Assembly: GCA_949825025.1 (NCBI GenBank)
Contig: OX463781.1
Span: forward strand, 3,103,667-3,167,666
Source of the DNA: Siphlonurus alternatus
Taxonomy: Eukaryota > Arthropoda > Insecta > Ephemeroptera > Siphlonuridae
Reading direction: 5' to 3'
Length of the DNA stretch: 64,000 nt
The notes beneath the pieces were generated by a model that was not told the origin of the DNA, did no database searches, and saw only the letters and a program-made list of their open reading frames with translations. Of this stretch, positions 52,801-59,500 are shown in pieces; within the stretch, counting starts at the first letter, position 1; every line of letters begins with the position of its first letter. A program made the position numbers and the translations under genes.

Positions 52801-52819
52801 TTACTGCTTGACTAGACAT
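32010..52819 (-). CDS. RPRD2: Regulation of nuclear pre-mRNA domain-containing protein 2
   Basis: Nine coding exons on the minus strand: 52624-52819 (ATG at 52819), 48043-48169, 45587-45740, 44047-44176, 42459-42634, 39929-40079, 37271-37407, 35195-35260 and 32010-33812 (stop TGA at 32010). GT-AG introns with matching phases give 979 aa (human 1461). Residues about 25-160 form the CID fold that binds the phosphorylated RNA polymerase II C-terminal domain: TQESIQSLSNWCLQHKQHHK, RLTLFYLANDVIQYSKRKS, ILRIFKIWTERGIFDEAF. Residues about 200-335 hold the RPRD coiled-coil region, ending AYRNFGGRVKNLKRKLDELL and the acidic/proline SPVPSPDIDAPSPTPSDTE. The 600-aa last exon is low-complexity, with proline runs, an N/Q-rich stretch, four D-x-D-x-R motifs (about 579, 596, 634, 655) and an RG-rich C-terminus (RGAYRPFRGPRRGTF). 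A nuclear Pol II regulator by family. Its introns are packed with MITEs. Confidence 0.97.
33965..34310 (+). repeat. Dispersed repeat (family F), inverted copy at 38205-38515
   Basis: Blocks gtaatgtctgtcgcgtgaaa, gaaaatgactgttaattatg, tgttctctgctctggtgggc-like and ataaacaatggtttgttaca recur as reverse complement at 38205-38515. A third copy, interrupted by another palindrome, is at 50392-51042. It sits in the RPRD2 intron just upstream of the last exon. Confidence 0.75.
34449..34592. repeat. Short inverted repeat
   Basis: aaggaaggaagtttaaac / gctcaaacttccttccttc and agaaaatgttaaaacaac / tgtaaaacattttctctttt pair around 34520. Probably a small MITE; no other copy was seen in the window. Confidence 0.6.
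34762..35158. mobile_element. TTAA-flanked palindromic MITE (family A), copy 7
   Basis: ttaagcggaaggtaagacac on the left and gcgtgttaccttaa on the right, with an expanded A/AAT run (34791-34847) in the left arm. It ends 37 bp from the 35195-35260 exon of RPRD2, on the donor side. Confidence 0.78.
35328..35653. mobile_element. Palindromic MITE (family B), copy 6
   Basis: aatggagtatcaacctt ... gaggttgatactcca; contains ggtgtgggttcaaacccgac (tRNA T-arm-like) followed by ctcggcaaaag. Confidence 0.8.
35698..35851. mobile_element. TA-target palindromic MITE (TAGGTCTGT ends)
   Basis: taggtctgtccgtaaaccct and agggtttacaaacagaccta are inverted. Same family as 4432-4659. Confidence 0.78.
35968..36284 (-). 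mobile_element. tRNA-headed SINE (family S1)
   Basis: Minus strand: head ctgtggtgtagtggttagta, tccgagaagtccccggttca, then the shared body and the cccagctcggtcgcaagata end. One of the fuller copies. Confidence 0.85.
36966..37172. mobile_element. Palindromic MITE (family C), longer copy
   Basis: gtccctcgtccggaataatg / gatattccggacaatggac ends, inner arms gcaataatgagctgtctgtt / gcagacagctcattattgca. It ends about 100 bp from the exon at 37271-37407. Confidence 0.78.
37590..38047. mobile_element. Palindromic MITE (family G), about 460 bp
   Basis: tggacaatttgcatcaac ... ttgatgcaaattgtcca ends; long perfect arms containing ctcaatcgaaagaggaggtc and its inverse, and the gtcacgtgacctggaggcgt block. 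Copies at 40926-41396 and 50499-50985. Confidence 0.85.
38205..38515 (-). repeat. Dispersed repeat (family F), second copy
   Basis: Reverse complement of 33965-34310 (tcccatgtttttcctttcat, gcgacagacattacacaaca). A hAT-type MITE follows immediately at 38521. Confidence 0.75.
38521..39056. mobile_element. hAT-type MITE with perfect 8-bp target duplication
   Basis: Terminal inverted repeats tagtgttgtaa and ttactcacaacacta; catcaaac stands directly outside on both sides (38513-38520 and 39057-39064). TAGTGTTG ends and 8-bp duplications are typical of hAT elements. The interior contains many aataaccggttatt / ataaccgaggttat motifs in both orientations. No transposase. Confidence 0.92.
39125..39340. 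repeat. Palindromic repeat (family D), copy 2
   Basis: tttggatagaggaccttatg, caaaatgctgtgacgtaat and ttaaggatgttagagggtta. It includes the empty site that matches the insertion point of the MITE at 30146-30355. A partial third copy lies at 39605-39800. Confidence 0.7.
40544..40925. repeat. Half copy of a foldback repeat (family H)
   Basis: aaggtataacctgagaattt, ggtcaagaggcgtggcttca, aaacgatcatcgccacggtt; the same sequence occurs inverted at 46590-46899. A family-G palindrome starts at its end (40926). Confidence 0.7.
40926..41396. mobile_element. Palindromic MITE (family G), copy 2
   Basis: tggacaagtagcatcaattt ... atgctacttgtcca, with ctcaatcgaaagaggaggtc and its inverse at 40970 and 41342, and caaacaacc/ggttgtttac arms in the centre. 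Confidence 0.83.
41454..41582 (-). repeat. Dispersed repeat, inverted copy of 17371-17508
   Basis: gtgccccgctaagaaacg and gtgaacaatgttgaaaaaca are the inverse of blocks at 17371-17508. Links an RPRD2 intron with an SPG21 intron. Confidence 0.75.
41614..41786. mobile_element. MITE with ctgcgtcccaaat ends, nested in another palindrome
   Basis: ctgcgtcccaaat / atttgggacgcag are exact inverses; GC-rich interior (gtagggaagggtagggtagg). The flanks (accaccacattattgagaca ... cgtctcaataatgt) are themselves an inverted pair, so this is an element inside an older palindrome. Confidence 0.75.
41910..42043. mobile_element. MITE (family I) with tcgcctcagaat ends
   Basis: tcgcctcagaatacaagtgt / acacttatattctgaggcga are inverted, with a taaggtctataat centre. 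Other copies: 44266-44390, a half copy at 62350-62420, a scrap at 16184-16250. Confidence 0.78.
42120..42416. mobile_element. Palindromic element (family J) with gaggcttcaagt ends
   Basis: gaggcttcaagt at the left, acttgaagcctc at the right, ends about 40 bp from the 42459-42634 exon. The same family, split by another MITE, is at 46911-47500. Confidence 0.72.
43146..43244. mobile_element. TA-target palindromic MITE, short diverged copy
   Basis: agtctgttcgtaaatgtaca / attcacaagcagatcta ends with gatccttattttccttgtac centre; same family as 4432-4659. Confidence 0.6.
44266..44390. mobile_element. MITE (family I), copy 2
   Basis: tctaagtgtcatataaacca / gtttataagacttatattctgaggcg arms (right arm better kept), tgtacataaggttcataat centre. 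It lies 90 bp from the 44047-44176 exon. Confidence 0.72.
44602..44930 (-). mobile_element. LINE C-terminal fragment (CR1/jockey-like)
   Basis: Minus-strand frame with YHTRNKNKVAIDVH, QTAKIYDFLPNSLTNIANPN and FKNTLKKILINKEYYSVKSF, a layout common at the C-terminus of CR1/jockey-like proteins and similar to the end of the 27759-28945 copy. Truncated on its 5' side; AT-rich 3' part continues to about 44450. Confidence 0.75.
45899..46899. repeat. Foldback repeat (family H), about 1 kb
   Basis: The left end ggcttaacctgagaaatttg and right end aaattctcaggttatacctt are inverted, with further inverted blocks inside (tttttaaccgttggtttaat against attaaaatttgattt-type sequence, less exact). A half copy is at 40544-40925. 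It fills most of the intron between exons 45587-45740 and 48043-48169 together with the next element. Confidence 0.65.
46911..47500. mobile_element. Family-J palindromic element interrupted by another palindromic MITE (46985-47330)
   Basis: The outer parts (gtcagttgactttttggtg ... aaaagttcc and ggaacttcagtccaaactg ... aacttgaagcctc) correspond, inverted, to 42120-42416. The inner element starts ttaaagggatacaggcctca and ends tgaggcctgtatgcctttaa, with inner arms around tgacgtcacaactcacagct / gagttgtgacgtcatcaagg. Confidence 0.75.
47685..48014. mobile_element. Palindromic MITE (family B), copy 7
   Basis: cgagtatcaacatc ... gagattgatat ends; carries the atgggttcaaacccaatctc T-arm-like block. 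It ends about 30 bp from the donor of the 48043-48169 exon of RPRD2. Confidence 0.77.
48564..48863 (+). mobile_element. tRNA-headed SINE (family S1), fullest copy
   Basis: Plus strand: tatggcgtagtgattacacg (box A region), gctcttgtctgagaggtcct, cggttcaatacctgaac (box B-like), then gacttttcgcgacttgggat, tactccgttgccctgcagtg, cagatctggtagtaggagtc, agccccagcttggtcgcaag. Opposite in orientation to RPRD2. Confidence 0.87.
49120..49470 (-). mobile_element. 5S rRNA-headed SINE with conserved core
   Basis: Minus strand: the head ccgggtctcttcagattacc, gaagtcaagcaacgccgcgc and tggttagtagttggatgggt follows the 5S rRNA internal-promoter half (compare AAGCTAAGCAGGGTCGGGCC and TTGGATGGGAGACC of animal 5S). 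Next comes a unique body, then the core gaggtttccacgtttccctc, aggcaaatgccgggatgg and ggccgtggccgcccc, then a gggtttcggaaggttcaggg tail. Two further copies sit in the arms of the 54287-57902 palindrome. Confidence 0.83.
49558..49684. mobile_element. TA-target palindromic MITE
   Basis: taggtctgtttgtaaactct / atgatttatgaacagaccta inverted, with cttatgcacttggacataag centre. Same family as 4432-4659. Confidence 0.78.
50392..51042. repeat. Family-F repeat split by a family-G palindromic MITE (50499-50985)
   Basis: The outer halves (agtcttttactcgcaatggt ... gttaacatgtaaatcaaca and gtcccatgtttttcgcttca ... agaaaactttgatac) match the uninterrupted copy at 38205-38515, where gtaaatcaacaaccgtccca is continuous. 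The insert is a family-G palindrome with ttcagtcgaaagaggttgtt and its inverse. Confidence 0.78.
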
Positions 52820-53512
52820 CTTCCCTTGTTTGATAGACTAAAAAATAGACGGCTCAGTTTTTTTTACATGGCATTACAGCCATTAATGTCACATGAACTT
52901 GCATATAAGTAAAGTTCAAACATTTCAGTTGCAACTTATATTGATTTCAACTGCATTTAATGCGATTGAAATATTAATATTATAATCTTAAAAATAAAAA
53001 ATCTGAAAATTATGAACTCAAAATCACTAAAAGCATGGTCTGCACGTTTTGCATACCGGGGATTTTAAAGTTGTATGCATAATAAATATATGGGAATGTT
53101 TATGTAATATGATCTTATCATTTAAAAAACTACTAAGACGATGCAGCAATAAATTTTACAGTAAAATTTACATTTGGAGAAGGTTTGCCTTCAAAATCGA
53201 AAGAGACCTTGGAACCGGAGTTCTTGCATGGGCAGCAAGCTATGAGTTCCCTCCACTTTATTCAGCGAGTATAGCTGACAAGTTCAATATTTATATCACT
53301 TAAAACACTTTAAAACACTTCTTAATACGAATATATCACAAGAAACACTCAGTATTTGTAACAATTTTTAAGTTCTAATCAATCTAATCACGAAAATTTC
53401 CATCACATGAAAATAAACATTTCAATTTACGTTCCACTGTTCAGAAACAAAACATTGAAATTGAAATTTGCTGATTTGTATGTTCCAATTCAATATTTCA
53501 ATTTCATTCAAG
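52820..53512. promoter_or_regulatory. Divergent promoter region between RPRD2 and TRMO
   Basis: 693 bp separate the two outward-pointing start codons, so both promoters or first exons must lie here. A minus-strand ctattttttag acceptor about 20 bases before the RPRD2 ATG suggests a 5' UTR intron there. No specific motif was recognised; caagatggcggc spans the TRMO start and could be a YY1-like site, which is only a guess. Confidence 0.55.
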
Positions 53513-56500
53513 ATGGCGGCAAATACAGACCGAAATGATTCTGCTACCGGTGTCAAAAATCAAATGGAACAACAATTAACTATAGCAAGAAGTGAATTGA
53601 AGAATTTAAGGTAAATATAATATTCTCTTCTTCATAATTTTACCCATATTTTTTACTAGATACATTATAAAGTAGAATAAGTTTGTAAAATAAATCAGGA
53701 TGCATTGCAGATCTTGGCAAATTTCCTGACTTTTTTTGTGCATTTTCAGGCAGCAGATACAATCACTCGGTCACGTCCACAAGAAGGAGGTGGAGAAAAT
53801 GCAAGATATTCTGAAGGCACCTGAGTTACTGAACTCCATAGCTGCATTATCGACTGGTGCCATCAAGAAGACGGCAGGTTCTCCAACCTCAGAGATCTCG
53901 CACGATGAGACGGTGAATCTTCAAGTCATCGGCACCGTGTCCTCGTGGTTCTCAGAGAAGCGTGGCACCCCTCGTCAGCCAGGGCTGTGTCGAGAGAGCC
54001 AGGCCAAGCTGACCCTGAACAAGGGCCTCTTCACAAACCCTGAGCATACCCTGGAGGGACTCAGCAGCTTCTCTCACATGTGGTAAGATACAGAGCAGGT
54101 TTTGATTGCCTATCGAAAGTTTATATCTGTGGTCTCACAGAATAATTTGTATGCGTTCAATGTATAAATTAAATCACAACCGGAAATCAGAACCTTTATC
54201 CACAAGAAAATAATAATAATAATAAAATTAACGCGCAAATGTGACGGTGGCTCGCGAAGGGTTTGCTTGTCTCAAAACCCTCTTAATAGTCCAGTAAAAC
54301 TAAGTTAAAATCCTATGTTGACCCGGAAAAAATTATTAAAGTTTTGAAACTTTCAGGGTCGATGTAGACTTATGTTCTAGATCACATACTCAAAATCCCC
54401 CAAAATCCCCCTGGGGCATTTCCGGTTACCCTTAAAAAATGGCGGCCAAAAAGCACTTTTTTAAAAAATTCGTAATTAAATCCCTAATTAAGCTAGGTTA
54501 AAAATTTTAGCAGATAATTAAAGCCAAGAGTTGACATTAACAGGAAAATTAAAAATATTTTAAAATTTTGAAATTAATCAGTGTTTAATCGGTGATTAAT
54601 TAAATTTTTATCAAAAGCTCGCGGATAGATTGTAAAAAAAAGCATAGAAATAATTTTTTTATGAAAAAAAGTTTCAAGTAAAAAACGTAGCTTGTGTTTT
54701 CTAGTTTCTTTAACTGTCATTAAATTTAATTTATGTTTATATTTAACGGAGATATGAGCGGATGAAGAAGAGCGCGCGTGGTCGCTCGGACGTTCAAACG
54801 ACAATACAGCCGCCCGCTATGCATGCATTTAGGCTTGCGCGCTCTCTTGTCGCCGTCTTTACTTCTGTCGTGCAAATGTTCTATGAAGTATGGGGGTAGT
54901 AAAACCCAATTTACCCCCTCCCCCCCCCCCCCCCCCCCCCCAGAAATCATCTGTTTGATATGAATTTTGAGAATTTCATGATATTACAGGTATTTATATA
55001 AGAATAATATAGAAAGATTATGATATAGAATCCATATATTATAGATAATGAAAGACATGTTATGGCATTTTGTAAACAACAAGTTTACAATTTTTGTGGG
55101 AGGTATGGCGTAGTGCGTTTGACCGGGTCTCGTCAGATCACCGAAGTTAAGCAACGCTGTGCGTGGTTGCTAGTTGGATTGGTGACCATATTGTATATTC
55201 AACAGAAATCATGTTACTAACCCAGGGGTAAATCATTGCGCTTTTCTACCCACCATATGGGTCCCCTGCATGGTTTTGTACCATTGCACTACGGTCCATT
55301 GACAAAAGCTGTAGTGTCTATTTTAGTTGAGATTTCCACGTTTCCCTCAATCGTAGGCAAATGCTGGCATGGCCGGGGCAATACTTGTTCTGGAAGACTC
55401 CGCGAAACGTGTACGAATGAGCACTTTTTAGTTTTTAGTGAGTGAACTGCTCACCAATCTTTTTCATTTGCCATGGCACATGGGTTGTTTTACGGAAATT
55501 TTGAGTATAATATAATTATTTATGTATAATTATGTTATATTATTGTAAAGTTCCCATCACGAGACAAAAAAAACGCTCAAAACGCTCAAGTTGGAGTTTC
55601 GGAAGGTTCGGGGTTTCAAACTCATATTTGTTAGTGAGTAATAGTAATTAACATTTGTAATAAAAAGTATCCAATTATGGTTTGATAAAGGAAAGAAATA
55701 TAATCTATAACCATGCGAAAATTTATAATAAAGACTAAGAAGTTTATAGTTGTACATATTATACAAAAATGTATAGATTCTTATTGACTCTGTACTCGTA
55801 TATGCACATAATGATAAACATTATTCTCAATGTTATTTATATTCTTATATTCTTACTATATAAATTTACTGTTAATTGAGAATACCTGCAGGTTATAATC
55901 CTGGAAAATCAACTACTTTACGAGAATTTTGCCTTCAATGCGTATGCATAATGTTATGTATATAAAGCCTGTATTACACGCACAATTTTGCACACGATTT
56001 TTCCTTGCAAGAAAATTTAATCTCCATATAAACAAATGAAGTTCAAGTTTTCTTGAAAGTTAAAATTGTATGCAATAGTTAGAAAACTTGTATCGTGTAA
56101 TACCGGCTTTTCTTAACAAAATTGTCTTAAAAATTTAATTTCAATACATTTTTCTCAACCATTATAGTAAAATAATTTGCAATATCCATTACCCCATTCC
56201 CCATTCATTAATAAGAATTCTTTTTTCACTAACGTTATTTTTTTTTTTTTAATACACATTATGCATACGCACTGAACGCAAAATTCTCGTATAGTAGTTG
56301 ATTTTCCAGGATTATAACCTGCAGGTACTCTCAATTAACAGTAAATTTATATAGTAAGAATCTAAGAATATATATAACATTGAGAATAATGTTTTTCATT
56401 ATGTGCATATACGAGTACAGAGTCAATAAGAATCTACACATTTTTGTATAATATGTACAACTATAAACTTCTTAGTCTTTATTATAAATTTTCGCATGGT

Positions 56501-59500
56501 TATAGATTATATTTCTTTCCTTTATCAAACCATAATTGGATACTTTTTATTACAAATGTTAATTACTATTACTCACTAACAAATGTGAGTTTGAAATCCC
56601 GAACCTTCCGAAACTCCAACTTGAGCGTTTTGAGCGTTTTTTTTGTCTCGTGATGGGAACTTTACAATAATATAACATAATTATACATAAATAATTATAT
56701 TATACTCAAAATTTCCGTAAAACAACCCATGTGCCATGGCAAATGAAAAAGATTGGTGAGCAGTTCACTCACTAAAAACTAAAAAGTGCTCATTCGTACA
56801 CGTTTCGCGGAGTCTTCTAGAACAAGTATTGCCCCGGCCATGCCAGCATTTGCCTACGATTGAGGGAAACGTGGAAATCTCAACTAAAATAGACACTTCA
56901 GCTTTTGTCAATGGACCGTAGTGCAATGGTACAAAACCATGCAGGGGACCCATATGGTGGGTAGAAAAGCGCAATGATTTACCCCTGGGTTAGTAACATG
57001 ATTTCTGTTGAATATACAATATGGTCACCAATCCAACTAGCAACCACGCACAGCGTTGCTTAACTTCGGTGATCTGACGAGACCCGGTCAAACGCACTAC
57101 GCCATACCTCCCACAAAAATTGTAAACTTGTTGTTTACAAAATGCCATAACATGTCTTTCATTATCTATAATATATGGATTCTATATCATAATCTTTCTA
57201 TATTATTCTTATATAAATACCTGTAATATCATGAAATTCTCAAAATTCATATCAAACAGATGATTTCGGGGGGGGGGGGGAGGGGGTAAATTGGGTTTTA
57301 CTACCCCCATACTTCATAGAACATTTGCACGACAGAAGTAAAGACGGCGACAAGAGAGCGCGCAAGCCTAAATGCATGCATAGCGGGCGGCTGTATTGTC
57401 GTTTGAACGTCCGAGCGACCACGCGCGCTCTTCTTCATCCGCTCATATCTCCGTTAAATATAAACATAAATTAAATTTAATGACAGTTAAAGAAACTAGA
57501 AAACACAAGCTACGTTTTTTACTTGAAACTTTTTTTCATAAAAAAATTATTTCTATGCTTTTTTTTACAATCTATCCGCGAGCTTTTGATAAAAATTTAA
57601 TTAATCACCGATTAAACACTGATTAATTTCAAAATTTTAAAATATTTTTAATTTTCCTGTTAATGTCAACTCTTGGCTTTAATTATCTGCTAAAATTTTT
57701 AACCTAGCTTAATTAGGGATTTAATTACGAATTTTTTAAAAAAGTGCTTTTTGGCCGCCATTTTTTAAGGGTAACCGGAAATGCCCCAGGGGGATTTTGG
57801 GGGATTTTGAGTATGTGATCTAGAACATAAGTCTACATCGACCCTGAAAGTTTCAAAACTTTAATAATTTTTTCCGGGTCAAAACTTAATTTTACTGGAC
57901 TATAAACAACTCATATGCATAACTCTCCGCTTCAACAACTTCTGCCTTCAGCAAATTCCACTCTCTTACAGTCCTGTTAATGAAGGAATATTTTCCCACA
58001 TCACTTCTACTGCCGACAAAATCCAACTTCCAACTGTGATCACTCCTTCCAATGTAAACACCTCTCTTAATACGAGAGCTCAACTCCCTCCAACCCTCAC
58101 TATTTCTTGTTATTTTATACATAACACCAAGTCTACAATTTCTCCTTCTCTCCTCCAGCAACTCCCACCCCAACTTATCAATCATCGCAGTTACACTCTC
58201 AAACTCTTTTCTGACCTCCTTTCCATCTCCCACGGTCAGTGATGTTAGTCCTCGCATATTCGCGGGCAATCTGCGGCCGCATATGCGCGCATATTCGCGA
58301 ATATTGAAATTTGAATTTTTCCACCACAAAAATAGCAATTTTAGACTGGTTAAAGCTACAGAAAATGCTACAGAGAGTCTTTTCTTATTTTTCTTGGTAT
58401 AATCCCTTGCTTAATTAGTGTTTGGATTAAATTATAGTTAATTAATCATGGAATTAAAGCAATCGGCCTTTCAGGCTGCCGAGGTGCTCACGCAATTTTA
58501 ATTGCGCGCGGCCGCCATCTTGAAAGTATCTTTCGCGCATATGCGCGCATATTCGCGCATATTCGCATGCGTATATTCGCATGCGCATATTCGCGGACCA
58601 ATCTTCGCGCGAATTTCACATCACTGCGGCCACCAACTTCCATCTTCCCATACGCCCCATAACTCTTCTCTTTAAATAAACTTTTAAATGCCATATATAT
58701 AATGGCACATCACTTATATTCAGAAAAATAACTATTTCCAGATAAACACTTTTGTTTAAAATAATGTATCGGTACAATATGCATACAATATTTACCGGTA
58801 TACGTACTACAGTATTACAGAACTTCGTTTACGTGTAGTTTCAACTGCGAGTGGCGATCGTCTTTTGCTTTACAGTATATCATCCAGACATACGGCTAGA
58901 CAGTCTCAAAGCTAGGCACCATAGAGTCTAGTGCATGTATACCCACGAGAAAATAAGAGTGAAAGCTCACAACAAATTCACTCGCACATATTGACTCCAA
59001 TTAACCTAAATTTCGCCCCTTTTTGGAGTCAATATGCGCGAGCGAATTAACGTGTATTGATGCACTTTGGCGATGTTTGGTACTTTATATTGACGCATTT
59101 TCACGTATATTGACGAGTATTGACGTGAATGCCTGCCGAAATACTTCGCTCGACTTCACGCACTTTCAGGTATATTGGCTCGCGCATATTGACTCCAATT
59201 CACCTAAATTTCGCCCCTTTTTAGAGTCAATATGCGCAAGTGAATTAACGTGTATTGATGCACTTTGGCGATGTTTGGTACTTTATATTGACGCATTTTC
59301 AGGTATTTTGATTAGTATTGACGTAAATGCCTGCCGAAATACTTCGCTCGACTTCATGCACTTTCAGGTATATTGGCTCGCGCATATTGACTCCAATTCA
59401 CCTAAATTTCGCCCCTTTTCTGAGTCAATATGCGCGAGTGAATTTGATATCATATATATTGGCACATTTTCATGTAATTTGATTAATATTAACAAATATT

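Larger units (their letters stand above)
54287..57902. repeat. Giant inverted repeat: arms about 1.66 kb, spacer about 0.3 kb
   Basis: The left arm 54287-55954 and right arm 56256-57902 are reverse complements, starting tagtccagtaaaa and ending ttttactggacta. Most of the arm sequence is identical by eye: translated shadow ORFs of 76 aa in each arm are the same, and two others of 69 aa differ at two residues each. Differences include an indel near the outer left end and unequal C/G runs (about 22 C at 54921-54942, about 13 G on the right). Each arm contains a complete 5S-headed SINE. The 301-bp spacer (55955-56255) has its own small inverted pair (gcctgtattacacg / cgtgtaataccggc). Lies wholly in TRMO intron 2. 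Confidence 0.95.

Noticed and set aside
55098..55205. Possible 5S rRNA gene
   Set aside because: Only the internal-promoter half resembles 5S rRNA, it differs at many positions, and it is followed by the SINE body. It is a SINE head, not a functional gene.
57396..57626. 76-aa frame conserved in both palindrome arms
   Set aside because: Identity between the two copies is explained by the recent duplication of the arm; it shows no known domain and no sign of selection can be judged.
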